Shown: positions 1-8,592 of the stretch, one piece after another | Numbering within the stretch: the first letter of the stretch is position 1 | Layout of the letters: each line of letters begins with the position of its first letter | Assembly (NCBI GenBank): GCA_002306075.1 | Contig: DBRW01000060.1 | Coordinates: forward strand, 1-59,472 | Origin: Synergistaceae bacterium UBA1358 | GTDB lineage: Bacteria; Synergistota; Synergistia; Synergistales; Synergistaceae | DNA length: 59,472 nucleotides | Reading direction: 5' to 3' | Made by a program: the position numbers and the translations under genes | The notes under the pieces: generated by a model | The model's input: only the letters and a program-made list of their open reading frames with translations | What the model was told of the DNA's origin: nothing | Database searches by the model: none

Positions 1-1271
1 TCGGTATGTACTCGCCTGTGACGCTCGAACTGAGGGATGTCTCGGTCAGGGAAGTTTTCCGGATGCTTGCTGACCTCCATAAACTTAACCTGGTCATTGA
101 CAGTTCCGTACCTGACAACCTTATGACTTTCTCGTTCAAGAACGCGAAGTTCAGCGAAGTTTTCGCATATATGCTCAGGATGAACGACCTCACGTACGCA
201 CTCATGGGCAATACACTGGTCGTGGGCACAGCCGAGAGCATTGGAAAGACGCTTGGAAAGAACATAACAAAGGAATATAAAGTCGCATACGGCGATATCA
301 CGAAGATGCCCGCGATGATAATGGGACTTGTGGCTCTCCCAAAACCTCCCGTTGTCGATGAACGCCTGAGGGCACTCTATGTCACCGGTACTCCGGAACA
401 GCATCTAGAAGTCGAAGCACTGATTAACAGGATAGATCATCCCGGAAAACAGGTCATGCTCGAAGCAAGGCTGATAGAGATCAACGACGGGGCCCAGCAG
501 GAGATAGAGACTCTCATTTCCTCGGTCTACAAAGGCTGGCTCTTCACATACGGTGCACAGGGACTGGCGTCTGAGTACACTTATGCAAACAGAGATGTTA
601 ATCCTCCCATTACCAATATTCCGCCTACCTTGACCCCCGGAAAGGTCCCGATCCTTGGTGCCACTGATAATTCGACGATGCCGATAAATATAGTCGATCC
701 TACGATGAAGATGCTGGATGCCGGGCTCAGGGCTATGGAGTCGGACAACAAGGGCAAGATCCTCGCCAACCCCTCCGTGGTGGCCCTTGACGGACAGAAG
801 GCCTCGATAAAACTGACGCACAACTACCTGTATCAGTCGGGGCTAGACGAGAGCGGCAACCCGGAGTTCACCGAGCAGGAGACCGGTCCCACTCTTGATA
901 TCACTCCGATCGTCGGAAGGGATGGTTTCGTGACGCTGAAACTGAAGATATCCACGGGAGAGATCGTCCAGTTCAGGGACAGCGGCATTTCAGAGGTCCC
1001 TGAGACGACAAAGCGCGAAGTGGACACTCAGATAAGGGTAAGGAACGGCGAGCTTTTCGTCATAGGCGGCCTTTTCCAGGAAAATAAGACCAAGGGAGTG
1101 ACCAGAGTCCCGATCCTTGGCTATATACCTCTTATCGGAGAACTTTTCAAGAGCAAGACGGATAAGCACTCTAAGTCCGAAATGGCCTTTATAGTCATGC
1201 CGCACATATTGGATGTGCCTACCGGATCTGCCGAGATATTCGACATGCCGGGGAAGAGTCTGATGCAGTAA
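1..1271 (+). CDS. pilQ: Type IV pilus secretin (PilQ/GspD family), 5' end cut by window
   Basis: This is the outer-membrane ring through which a type IV pilus or pseudopilus passes. The reading frame is open to the left edge, so the N-terminus (signal peptide, any AMIN domain) is missing; 421 residues follow the first visible Met. The first 70 visible residues look like the secretin/TonB short N-terminal (STN) domain, followed by an N1-like domain. The secretin core lies in the last 200 residues, with ILANPSVVALDGQ, GPTLDITPIVG, the VRNGELFVIGGL block and the RVPILGYIPLIGELF signature. The gene ends 46 bp before pilB, so the two are probably cotranscribed. It could be a GspD of a type II system; the neighbouring PilT favours a pilus. 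Family sure, subtype inferred. Confidence 0.93.
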   Translation, partial: GMYSPVTLELRDVSVREVFRMLADLHKLNLVIDSSVPDNLMTFSFKNAKFSEVFAYMLRMNDLTYALMGNTLVVGTAESIGKTLGKNITKEYKVAYGDITKMPAMIMGLVALPKPPVVDERLRALYVTGTPEQHLEVEALINRIDHPGKQVMLEARLIEINDGAQQEIETLISSVYKGWLFTYGAQGLASEYTYANRDVNPPITNIPPTLTPGKVPILGATDNSTMPINIVDPTMKMLDAGLRAMESDNKGKILANPSVVALDGQKASIKLTHNYLYQSGLDESGNPEFTEQETGPTLDITPIVGRDGFVTLKLKISTGEIVQFRDSGISEVPETTKREVDTQIRVRNGELFVIGGLFQENKTKGVTRVPILGYIPLIGELFKSKTDKHSKSEMAFIVMPHILDVPTGSAEIFDMPGKSLMQ

Positions 1272-1317
1272 CGAATGTAGCTGAACTGAATTTCTCTTTC
1301 GGAACGGGGGGGTAACC

Positions 1318-3024
1318 ATGAAACCGATAAGGACACTTAAGCTCGGGGAACTTCTTGTAAACGCGGGGGCGATATCACCCGCAAACCTTCAGGCCGCGCT
1401 TGGAGAACAAAAGGTCTCCCATATGCGACTTGGGGAAGTGCTTATCAAAAACGGTTATCTTACAGAGATGCACCTTGCCGAGGCACTGAGCGCGCAGCTC
1501 GGCATCCCCTTCATATCGCTGGTGAAAGAGAGACCTAACCAGAACGCCCTCGCAATGATACCGGAAAACGTCGCGACAAGGCTCAATGTCATACCGATCG
1601 CCCTGACGTATGACGGCAGGATAACCGTGGCTATGTCCGATCCCATGGATACCCTTGCCATAGATGAGATAAACATGCTTACAAACAGGGAAGTCGACAT
1701 CAGGATCGCGACCGCGAGCGACATCAATAAGGCTCTTTCTACATACTACAGGGTACAGTCGAGCGTGGAAGAGGCCGTACAGGACGTAATGAAGCAGACG
1801 GCGAGCATTTCGGGAACGACCCCTGTCATGCCGCAGATGGCGCCTCAGGACGTGGCTGCCGTCAACACGGACGATGCCCCCGTCGTGCGCCTTGTAAACA
1901 GCATACTTGAACAGTCGGTCAAGGAGAAGGCTTCGGACATACATATCGAGCCGACGGATTCGACCACGAACGTCAGGATGAGGATCGACGGCACGCTGTT
2001 TCTGACGACGGAGATCCCGAAGAACCTTCACGCTCCGCTGATAGCCAGGATAAAGATACTCTCTGGGATGGACATAGGAGAAAAGAGGCGCCCTCAGGAC
2101 GGAAGGATACTCATCAAAGTCGGAGGCAAAAAGATGGATATCCGCGTCTCCACTCTGCCTTCGATCTTCGGTGAAAAGGCTGTCCTCCGTCTCCTCGACC
2201 AGGACAACGAACACATAGGAATTGAAAAGCTTGGTTTTGAGCATGAACAGGCCGAGACACTGAGGCAGGTAGTAACCGCCCCGCACGGGATCATACTTGT
2301 TACGGGGCCGACGGGAAGCGGAAAATCGACCACCTTATATTCACTCCTTGAGCTGATCAACAGGCCCGAAGTGAACATCATCACCATAGAAGATCCTGTT
2401 GAATACACTATACCCGGAGTCACACAGGTCCAGGTCAACGAAAAGATCGACGTTACCTTCGGCAGCGCCCTGAGGTCGATACTGAGACAGGACCCGGACA
2501 AGCTGATGGTGGGCGAAATAAGGGACCAGGAGACCGCGCACCTTGCCGTAAGGGTCGCTCTTACGGGGCACCTGGTGCTGAGCACTCTTCACACCAATGA
2601 CGCTCCTGCATCGATAAACAGGCTGGTGGATATGGGGATACCGAATTTCCTGATCGCCTCTTCGATGCGCTGCATAGTGGCCCAGAGGCTCGTAAGGAAG
2701 CTGTGCCCGCACTGCAAAAGAGAGATGAGCGTCACCGGGGAGATGGCGAGTGAGATAAAGATACCGGAAGGGTCAAAAATATACGCCCCGGTGGGCTGTG
2801 CATCATGCCGGTTCACGGGATACAGCGGAAGGACTGTCATCGGAGAGATAATGGTCATCGACGCGGCACTCAGGGATATGATCAACAACGGAAGGCCGCA
2901 GCATGAGATAAAGGAATACGCCGTGAACCACGGTATGGAGACCCTTCGCGATATAGCGAGGAAAAAGGTACTTGAAGGCATTATCAGCGTGGAAGAGATG
3001 CTTATATCAACGATGTTCGAGTAA
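1318..3024 (+). CDS. pilB: Type IV pilus assembly ATPase PilB (GspE family)
   Basis: Cytoplasmic hexameric ATPase that powers pilin polymerisation. Its 568 residues match the usual PilB length. Residues 1-150 form the T2SSE N-terminal domain. The Walker A GPTGSGKST is near residue 329, the Asp box IEDPVEYT follows, then Walker B-like LMVGEIRDQET and a His box LSTLHTND. A tetracysteine zinc site (CPHC near 462, CASC near 494) is typical of PilB/GspE and absent from PilT. The ATG has a G-rich ribosome site (GGAACGGGGGG) just upstream. It is followed after 23 bp by pilT. No pilC gene for the inner-membrane platform protein lies between or after, which is unusual for this gene order. Confidence 0.96.
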   Translation: MKPIRTLKLGELLVNAGAISPANLQAALGEQKVSHMRLGEVLIKNGYLTEMHLAEALSAQLGIPFISLVKERPNQNALAMIPENVATRLNVIPIALTYDGRITVAMSDPMDTLAIDEINMLTNREVDIRIATASDINKALSTYYRVQSSVEEAVQDVMKQTASISGTTPVMPQMAPQDVAAVNTDDAPVVRLVNSILEQSVKEKASDIHIEPTDSTTNVRMRIDGTLFLTTEIPKNLHAPLIARIKILSGMDIGEKRRPQDGRILIKVGGKKMDIRVSTLPSIFGEKAVLRLLDQDNEHIGIEKLGFEHEQAETLRQVVTAPHGIILVTGPTGSGKSTTLYSLLELINRPEVNIITIEDPVEYTIPGVTQVQVNEKIDVTFGSALRSILRQDPDKLMVGEIRDQETAHLAVRVALTGHLVLSTLHTNDAPASINRLVDMGIPNFLIASSMRCIVAQRLVRKLCPHCKREMSVTGEMASEIKIPEGSKIYAPVGCASCRFTGYSGRTVIGEIMVIDAALRDMINNGRPQHEIKEYAVNHGMETLRDIARKKVLEGIISVEEMLISTMFE

Positions 3025-3047
3025 CATCAGACCGGAGGCTGTGAAAT

Positions 3048-4127
3048 TTGGCTAGTTTTGACATAAATAATCTTTTGCTTGACGGAGTAATGAGCAGTGC
3101 AAGCGATATCCATATATGTCCCGGATCGAAGCCCGCACTGAGGATAAACGGAGTACTGGTCAGACGGCCGTACTCCGAACCTGTGACCCAGGCGGACATG
3201 GAAAATGTGATGAACACGCTGCTTACCCATGAGCAGCTCCAGAAGTTCAAGGACGAAAAAGAGTTCGATTTCAGTTTCAACTTCTCAAGCGGACCTGACT
3301 TCAATCAACGCTTCAGGGGAAATTTTTCTTTTGAACGCGGCAATCCGGTCCTTGCGCTGAGGATAATAACCCCGATCATCAGGACTGTGAAACAGCTGAT
3401 GCTTCCCGATGAAGTGAGGAACATCGCGCACAGGAACAACGGCCTTTTCATCGTCACAGGGCCAACCGGCTCCGGTAAATCGACGACACTGGCTGCCATC
3501 ATCCAGGAGATCAACCTTACCCGTCCCGCCCACATAATCACGATAGAAGATCCGATCGAATACGTTTACACCTCTGCCGAATCGATGATCCATCAGCGTG
3601 AGGTGGGAAGCGACACGAGAAGTTTCTCCGAGGCATTGAGGAGGGCGATGAGACAGGACCCGGACGTCATCATGATCGGTGAGCTCAGAGACCTTGAAAC
3701 GATCTCCGCCGCCGTGACCGCGGCTGAGACGGGACATCTCGTGCTTACTACGCTTCACACTCCGGATGCTCCCCAGAGCATCGACAGGATAATCGACGTC
3801 TTTCCTCCCACACAGCAGCAGCAGGTCAGGATACAACTCTCTTCCATCCTTATCGGGATACTTTCTCAGCAGCTTGTGCCCCTTGTTACGGAGACCGGCA
3901 GGATGGTCGCAACGGAACTTCTTATCGCAAACAACGCGGTCAAGAACTACATCAGGGAGGCCAAGACCTCCCAGATCAAGAATGCGATACAGACAGGCTC
4001 GGCACTGGGCATGCACACCATGGACCAGGATCTTGCGAGGATGTATCGCGAAGGTCTTATCAGCAGGAAGAATGCTTTTGCCTATGCCTATGATATAAAA
4101 GATCTTGAAAGGTTCATAGGAGATTGA
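3048..4127 (+). CDS. pilT: Type IV pilus retraction ATPase PilT
   Basis: Hexameric ATPase that depolymerises the pilus and drives twitching motility. It is 359 residues long. Walker A GPTGSGKSTT is near residue 137, the Asp box IEDPIEYV and Walker B VIMIGELRDLET follow, and LTTLHTPDAPQSIDR is the His box. The PilT-specific C-terminal motif (canonical AIRNLIRE) appears as AVKNYIRE near residue 297, followed by GMHTMDQDL. There is no tetracysteine site, which separates it from PilB. The start is TTG at 3048 with GGAGG nine bases upstream; a nearby GTG at 3041 is out of frame. The stop codon overlaps the TTG start of the next gene. Confidence 0.96.
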   Translation: MASFDINNLLLDGVMSSASDIHICPGSKPALRINGVLVRRPYSEPVTQADMENVMNTLLTHEQLQKFKDEKEFDFSFNFSSGPDFNQRFRGNFSFERGNPVLALRIITPIIRTVKQLMLPDEVRNIAHRNNGLFIVTGPTGSGKSTTLAAIIQEINLTRPAHIITIEDPIEYVYTSAESMIHQREVGSDTRSFSEALRRAMRQDPDVIMIGELRDLETISAAVTAAETGHLVLTTLHTPDAPQSIDRIIDVFPPTQQQQVRIQLSSILIGILSQQLVPLVTETGRMVATELLIANNAVKNYIREAKTSQIKNAIQTGSALGMHTMDQDLARMYREGLISRKNAFAYAYDIKDLERFIGD

Positions 4128-4459
4128 CCTCCAATAAAGGAAGTATGCTGGCAGAGGCTGTTGCGGCATGTTTTGTTGCCGTGACAGCCTCTTTTTGTAT
4201 TGCTGCGGGGATACGGTGCGGGGTAATGATATTTACTTCCGCAAAGGAAAACCTTGAGATCGAAAGGGCAAGAAGATCGGTCATATCCACGCTCTATTCC
4301 GGCAATATCCCAGCAAGTTCTGACTATAAAAATGTCCGTGTCGTTTTTGAAGGACTTTCCTCCGACGATAAACTTGTCGTCATACGCATAGAGAAAGACG
4401 GATTCCTGAAAGTGAGGAGATCATATGTGGTATGGCCAAAGGAGGAGTTGCAGGAGTAG
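4124..4459 (+). CDS. Small pseudopilin-like protein with class III signal peptide
   Basis: A 111-residue protein whose N-terminus (MTSNKGSMLAEAVAACF) fits a prepilin leader: cleavage would fall after Gly6, leaving Ser+1 and the conserved Glu+5, followed by a hydrophobic stretch of about 20 residues. It would be cut and N-methylated by PilD and sit in the inner membrane as a minor pilin of the PilV/GspI kind. The rest is a short soluble domain I do not recognise. The start is TTG at 4124, overlapping the pilT stop. Translational coupling with pilT and two more pilin-like genes downstream support the role. Assignment to a named minor pilin is not possible from sequence alone. Confidence 0.75.
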   Translation: MTSNKGSMLAEAVAACFVAVTASFCIAAGIRCGVMIFTSAKENLEIERARRSVISTLYSGNIPASSDYKNVRVVFEGLSSDDKLVVIRIEKDGFLKVRRSYVVWPKEELQE

Positions 4460-5363
4460 GGGATTCTCCCTTACGGAAATGTTGGTGGGCATCACGCTGA
4501 TGCTTATGATCACATTTCCGCTTCTCCCGGCCTTAAAGGCCTCGGCAGACAAGACAGTTTCATATTCTGAGGACACGAGGGCGCATGTCAGGATATCAAG
4601 GGCGAAAGCGATCTTGAAATCTCCTGTTTTCTACTGCGGTCTCGGTATGCCCGCCAGTCCCTCTGACTATAAACGGTCTTTCGGAAACCAGAAATTCGAT
4701 CCCTTCAGGTGGGAGGGACCTATCAGCGTATACAAGGGGCCGAGCGGACTCGAAAACAGCGAGCTGAGGATATCATACTCGAGAAAGGGCAGCACAAAGG
4801 TCCTCTATGCCGTTGAAAGCGATACAGACGAAGCAAGGTTCAGGCTTCATAAATTTCCCGAGGTCAATGAGATCGGTGAAAGCTTCTCGAAAAATTCTTC
4901 CGACATCAGGAACTGGGTCTTTTTCCCATCTTCGCTGCCGTCAGCGACTCCGTTTTGTGTGACAGGACTCAGCGGGAATGAAATTACAGTGAGGAACTCC
5001 ACGAACGCCCCTTTTTGCATCTGCGGGGGCGACAGGATGCACCACATGAGGGCAATGAAGGTATATGCCCTGAACGACTGCCTGTATACCAAAGATTTCA
5101 GATCTGCCGGCGACCAGCCTCGTGTGACGGGCATAATGGACATCCGATTTGATGTGGATCTGCCGAACAGGACGGTCGCAGTGTACATACTTGCAAGGGG
5201 CGACAAACTTTACGACTCTCCGCAGGAAATATCGGGAAAAGAAGACTGGCCCGAAGAATACATCGGATACTGGATCGGGAAAGGATCCAGGTACAGGCTT
5301 TTCGCCGCAAAATTCATATGGCACCTTCCAAATCTTAGAGCATCCGAGCTGTATCTCGAATGA
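4425..5363 (+). CDS. Prepilin-type N-terminal methylation domain protein (minor pilin)
   Basis: A 312-residue minor pilin-like protein. Residues 12-19 (RGFSLTEM) form a textbook prepilin cleavage site: Gly13 before the cut, Phe+1 and Glu+5, followed by a hydrophobic helix to about residue 38. The remaining 270 residues are a soluble domain of PilW/GspJ-like size with several cysteines; I do not recognise a finer family. ATG at 4425 is the only good start in frame and has a GAGGAG-like site just upstream, so it overlaps the previous gene by 35 bp. It ends in an ATGA overlap with the next gene, showing tight coupling. Confidence 0.8.
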   Translation: MWYGQRRSCRSRGFSLTEMLVGITLMLMITFPLLPALKASADKTVSYSEDTRAHVRISRAKAILKSPVFYCGLGMPASPSDYKRSFGNQKFDPFRWEGPISVYKGPSGLENSELRISYSRKGSTKVLYAVESDTDEARFRLHKFPEVNEIGESFSKNSSDIRNWVFFPSSLPSATPFCVTGLSGNEITVRNSTNAPFCICGGDRMHHMRAMKVYALNDCLYTKDFRSAGDQPRVTGIMDIRFDVDLPNRTVAVYILARGDKLYDSPQEISGKEDWPEEYIGYWIGKGSRYRLFAAKFIWHLPNLRASELYLE

Positions 5364-5956
5364 AAAATTTCAGGAAAAAAGGGGCGATCTTAGTATCGTT
5401 GCTTTTATACTTATATGCGGGAATGACGATGATCTTTTCATTCCTTGCGATCTCATGCAGGTATTCCGCTTCCGCGAGCTGGGAGACGCGGCTTCTCAGA
5501 CGCGAAAACGCAGCGCTGCAGGGGGAAGCCATCGTCAGGAACTGGTTCAGGAACTCCGCGGAATGCGGGGAGATCGCCGCTCCATCGGAATACACGCCGG
5601 ACGAAGGACCTCTTGACGACCCCTACCTGGAGATCCCCGACGGGATACTGAGCGTTCTGAACTACTATGAGAAAGGTGTCACCGTTGAAGCCGAGCTGAT
5701 CGATCAGAACTACAGCGACTCCTTTTTGCCGGAAGCGGAAAGGCTTGAGATACCGAGGGGTGCTCCGTCAGAACTGATGCTGTCGAAGGATGGCTCAGAT
5801 CCGGATATATGCGTTGCCAGAAGGTACTTCATACGTATAAAGGTGTTCGACCGGACAAGGGAGGATCCTCAGCTGGTGTTGGCGGAAAGTGTTATAGTAG
5901 TATGCGGATCTGCGGGAGATCTGCACGCATTAACGCTCTGCACGAACAAACAATAG
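5360..5956 (+). CDS. PilX/GspK-like pilus-associated membrane protein
   Basis: A 198-residue protein with a short basic N-terminus (MKNFRKKGAILVS) and a single hydrophobic helix to about residue 32. A Gly precedes the helix as in prepilins, but the Glu+5 is missing (Ser instead), as in GspK/PilX tip proteins. The rest looks like a soluble beta-rich domain without motifs I recognise. ATGA overlap with the preceding minor pilin gene makes it the last gene of the pilus operon here. The role as a pilus tip or priming component is inferred from position and N-terminus. Confidence 0.65.
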   Translation: MKNFRKKGAILVSLLLYLYAGMTMIFSFLAISCRYSASASWETRLLRRENAALQGEAIVRNWFRNSAECGEIAAPSEYTPDEGPLDDPYLEIPDGILSVLNYYEKGVTVEAELIDQNYSDSFLPEAERLEIPRGAPSELMLSKDGSDPDICVARRYFIRIKVFDRTREDPQLVLAESVIVVCGSAGDLHALTLCTNKQ

Positions 5957-5962
5957 TAAATA

Positions 5963-5992
5963 AAGACAAACTGCCTTTTTTTATGTTATGAT
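5963..5992 (+). promoter_or_regulatory. Possible promoter for efp
   Basis: A TATGAT -10-like hexamer at 5987-5992 is preceded 18 bp upstream by AAGACA at 5963-5968 (four of six matches to TTGACA). It lies in an AT-rich gap after the pilus operon and about 68 bp before the efp start. Weak by sequence alone. Confidence 0.35.
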
Positions 5993-6059
5993 AATGCGGC
6001 GTATCCATGATGAATGCATACGCATAATGTTTTGTGAGACAGTACGGGGAGGTTTTTCA

Positions 6060-6632
6060 ATGGCACAAATTGTGGACACAAGCGATTTTCGTCCGGGACT
6101 TAAGATCAAATGGGAAGGCGGGATGTGGGTCATTCTCGAATGTTCCCATCATAAGATGGGAAGGGGAGGAGCCATCGTAAGGGGCAAACTCCGCAATCTC
6201 GAGACCGGTTCCTCAGTTGATCAGTCTTTTAAATCGGGTGAACGCTTTGAAAGGATAGTTTTTGACGAAAGACCGGCCCAGTACCAGTACAAGGACGGAG
6301 ACAGCTACATTTTTATGGATATGGAATCGTATGATCAGGTCTACCTCTCCGAAGATATGCTTGGGGATACTGTAAAATACCTGGTAGACGATCTTGAGGT
6401 AAGCTTCGATATGTATGAAGGCCGCGTTATGGGCATAGAACTCCCGAACTCGGTCGCAATGAAGATAACGGATACACCTCCCGGATTCAAGGGAGATACG
6501 GCTTCGGGCGGCGGCAAGCCTGCGACTACGGAAACAGGTCTTGTCATAACGGTTCCGTTCTTTGTAGAGAACGGCGAGATGGTCCTTGTGGACACCCGGA
6601 CAGGTGAGTACCTGGAAAGGGTAAAGAAATAA
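6060..6632 (+). CDS. efp: Translation elongation factor P
   Basis: EF-P binds next to the ribosomal P site and relieves stalling at polyproline stretches. The 190-residue protein has the three usual domains: the KOW-like N-terminal barrel, the middle OB domain (RKPAQYQY-like PAQYQYKDGDSYIFM) and the C-terminal domain ending in the EF-P signature (FKGDTASGGGKPATTETG). The start at 6060 is chosen because GGGGAGG lies a few bases upstream and the product then begins MAQIVDTSDFRPG, as in the family. At the tip loop, where E. coli has PGKGQ with the beta-lysylated Lys34, this protein has MGRGG, so Arg35 takes that place. No modification gene (epmA, earP, ymfI) is nearby. Confidence 0.96.
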   Translation: MAQIVDTSDFRPGLKIKWEGGMWVILECSHHKMGRGGAIVRGKLRNLETGSSVDQSFKSGERFERIVFDERPAQYQYKDGDSYIFMDMESYDQVYLSEDMLGDTVKYLVDDLEVSFDMYEGRVMGIELPNSVAMKITDTPPGFKGDTASGGGKPATTETGLVITVPFFVENGEMVLVDTRTGEYLERVKK

Positions 6633-6649
6633 TAAGGGGAGGGATCCTA

Positions 6650-7054
6650 ATGAGCGCGCGGGAAAAGATAGCTTACCTAAGAGGATTGATCGACGGGCAG
6701 AAAGTAGCGGACACGCCTGAAAAAGAAAAGTTTTTTGCTGCTTTGGTAGATGCCCTTGACTCTTTGGCCGAGGCAATGGAGGATCACGAAGAGGTCCATC
6801 AGGAACTCAACGACTACCTCGAACAGCTCGACGAAGATGTGAGCGAGCTTGAGGACGATCTCGACGCACTTCTTGAAGATGATCACGACGATGAGTGCGA
6901 CGATGATTACGAGGATTTCGACGAGGAAGAGTATGCCTCAGTGACTTGTCCCGAATGCGGCAAGGATTTCTATTATGAACCGGCTGCCTATGACGAAGAC
7001 GAGGATCTCCTCTGCCCGCACTGCGGAAAGCCGTTCAAACACCCGGAAAATTAA
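6650..7054 (+). CDS. CD1247-type acidic protein with C-terminal zinc ribbon
   Basis: A 134-residue soluble protein. The N-terminus (MSAREKIAYLRGLIDG) resembles the CD1247 N-terminal domain of clostridial proteins. Residues about 45-100 are a very acidic, Asp/Glu-rich helix or linker. The C-terminus has two CxxC knuckles, CPECGKDF and CPHCGKPF, making a zinc ribbon. Function is unknown. The same arrangement (YLRGLI-type start, acidic coil, zinc ribbon) is common next to efp or asp23 genes in anaerobes, from memory. It sits 17 bp behind efp with GGGGAGGG before the ATG, so it is likely in the same transcript. Confidence 0.7.
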   Translation: MSAREKIAYLRGLIDGQKVADTPEKEKFFAALVDALDSLAEAMEDHEEVHQELNDYLEQLDEDVSELEDDLDALLEDDHDDECDDDYEDFDEEEYASVTCPECGKDFYYEPAAYDEDEDLLCPHCGKPFKHPEN

Positions 7055-7120
7055 CACACGGGAAGAAGTGGATATCGATCCGTCTTAGTCACACCAAGTT
7101 TTAAAAGGAGGAATAACCGC

Positions 7121-7603
7121 ATGGTCGCAAACAAAAAAGAGGACTTCGTGGTAAGCGAATCCGTAGAAAACGAAGAGAACGGTGTTGGGACCACTATCGA
7201 TCAGTCAAACCTGGAAGGCAAGATCCGCATCTCTGAGGACGTCATAGCACAGCTTGCCACAAAGGCTCTGAACAGCGTTGAAGGTGTAACTCCTGCAAAC
7301 CCCGGCCTTATGGCCAACCTGCGCCTTGGGAGGAAGACGGTCAACGGTGTAAGGATCTCCATATCCGACGGTGATACACCGGAAATAATTGTCGATGCAT
7401 ATATAGCGGTAAAGTACGGTCTGCGCATCCCCGATGTCTGCTGGGATGTCCAGGAGGCCGTCAAGGATCAGATAGAACGCTTTACGGGCTACTCGATCAA
7501 GGGTGTTAACGTATACGTACAGGGAGTCACATTCGGAGAGAAAAAAGAGAACCCGGCTCCGGAGGCAGAGGCCCCGTACGGCACGTTCAGCGAAGAGGCC
7601 TGA
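7121..7603 (+). CDS. Asp23/Gls24 family envelope stress protein
   Basis: A 160-residue soluble protein of the Asp23/Gls24 (DUF322) family. The core runs from about residue 28 to 138 and shows the typical pattern: GKIRISEDVIAQLATKAL, VEGV, a Gly-rich turn and IKGVNVYVQGVTF at the end. In Firmicutes such proteins coat the inner face of the membrane through a membrane anchor partner and respond to envelope stress. AAAAGGAGG precedes the ATG. The next gene codes for a small two-helix membrane protein that could be such an anchor (inference). The flanking acidic N- and C-terminal tails are not conserved. Confidence 0.88.
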   Translation: MVANKKEDFVVSESVENEENGVGTTIDQSNLEGKIRISEDVIAQLATKALNSVEGVTPANPGLMANLRLGRKTVNGVRISISDGDTPEIIVDAYIAVKYGLRIPDVCWDVQEAVKDQIERFTGYSIKGVNVYVQGVTFGEKKENPAPEAEAPYGTFSEEA

Positions 7604-7625
7604 TCTGACAGATCTACAGAGGGGG

Positions 7626-7656
7626 AGGCCGGTTTCCTGAGGGACCGGCCTTCTCG
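7626..7656 (+). terminator. Intergenic hairpin after the Asp23 gene, possible weak terminator
   Basis: AGGCCGGT (7626-7633) pairs perfectly with ACCGGCCT (7644-7651) across a 10-base loop. The following bases (TCTCG) are only moderately U-rich, so it may be an attenuator or RNA-stabilising hairpin instead of a full terminator. Confidence 0.4.
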
Positions 7657-7674
7657 ATCAAGAGGTGAAAAAGG

Positions 7675-8148
7675 ATGCTTTTCTTATGGACTACTACCAA
7701 GCTTGGCAAGATATGGCTCGACGGCGATTCTATCAGGCAGATCGTCTCAAGAAGGCTGCCTGAAGGATATTACTGTCAGGAAGTATCATTTATCGGCGAC
7801 CAGAACCTTCTGAACATCTACATATCTCTGCCCGAGGGCGGGAATGAAGAAGAAAAGGCAAGGCTGGAAAATAAATTCACAGACATCTTTACCAAGTCGG
7901 GAATGGCGGTCCATATAAACTGGATCAGCATAGCGCCTCAGGACAACCCGGAGACCAATCCGGTGTGGACCATGCCGCTGTTCTGGTCTGCTGTGGCAGC
8001 GGGCCTGACTGCGCTTGTCCATCTCGGTCTGAAGGGTATTCTTTGGTCCATGTTTGCCGCTGTCATCGGCTACGGGATATCCTGGATACTGCTCACCGAA
8101 GACGGTCAAAAACAGGTTTCTGCACTGATGCAGCAATTCAGGAGATGA
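7675..8148 (+). CDS. Small membrane protein of unknown function between asp23 and nusB
   Basis: A 157-residue protein I do not recognise. Residues 1-95 are soluble, alternating charged and hydrophobic. Residues about 98-140 form two membrane helices separated by a short turn (MPLFWSAVAAGLTALVHLG and the segment ending GYGISWILL). The C-terminal tail is short and basic. It resembles in layout the AmaP or DUF2273 partners that anchor Asp23 to the membrane in Firmicutes, but no sequence motif proves this. GAGGTG precedes the ATG. It is followed after nine bp by nusB. Confidence 0.6.
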   Translation: MLFLWTTTKLGKIWLDGDSIRQIVSRRLPEGYYCQEVSFIGDQNLLNIYISLPEGGNEEEKARLENKFTDIFTKSGMAVHINWISIAPQDNPETNPVWTMPLFWSAVAAGLTALVHLGLKGILWSMFAAVIGYGISWILLTEDGQKQVSALMQQFRR

Positions 8149-8157
8149 TTTAAGTAA

Positions 8158-8586
8158 ATGTCGGCGAGGTCCCAATATCGGCACAGATCGCGTGAAATAG
8201 CGCTCCAGCTTATTTATCAGCTTGATGTCAGACCATCTGCTAATATAGATGAAGCAATAGAACTTTACCCTTCCGAAGGAGAACCGGAGGGGGTCTTTGA
8301 TTATGCGTGTGAGCTTGTCCGGGGTGTAATGGACAACATGGACGCGATCTCTGACCTTCTGAGGGAAAACATAATCGGATGGAGACCCGAAAGAATGGTC
8401 GCAGTCGACAAGGTGGCCATCTCTCTTGCCCTCTATGAGGGGATAATATCAAAGAAAGTGCCCATCGCAGTATCGATATCCGAAGCTGTCGAACTGGCAA
8501 AAGTTTTCGGCACGGAAGAATCCGGCCGCTTTGTCAACGGGGTGCTCGGCAGGATAGTAAGAAAAGAAGAGTCCGACTCTGATTAA
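8158..8586 (+). CDS. nusB: Transcription antitermination factor NusB
   Basis: RNA-binding factor that with NusE (S10) assembles the antitermination complex on rRNA operons. The 142 residues cover the full all-helical fold: RHRSREIALQLIYQLD near the start (the arginine-rich RNA-binding helix), ERMVAVDKVAISLALYEG in the middle, and the conserved VPIAVSISEAVELAKVFG followed by SGRFVNGVLGRI. The ATG lies about ten bases after GGAGATG. Position behind asp23 and before xseA is also found in many Firmicutes. Confidence 0.96.
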   Translation: MSARSQYRHRSREIALQLIYQLDVRPSANIDEAIELYPSEGEPEGVFDYACELVRGVMDNMDAISDLLRENIIGWRPERMVAVDKVAISLALYEGIISKKVPIAVSISEAVELAKVFGTEESGRFVNGVLGRIVRKEESDSD

Positions 8587-8592
8587 AGCACC

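Noticed and set aside
1375..2286. 303-codon minus-strand frame inside pilB
   Set aside because: Antisense of well-conserved pilB; no homology pattern or start signal.
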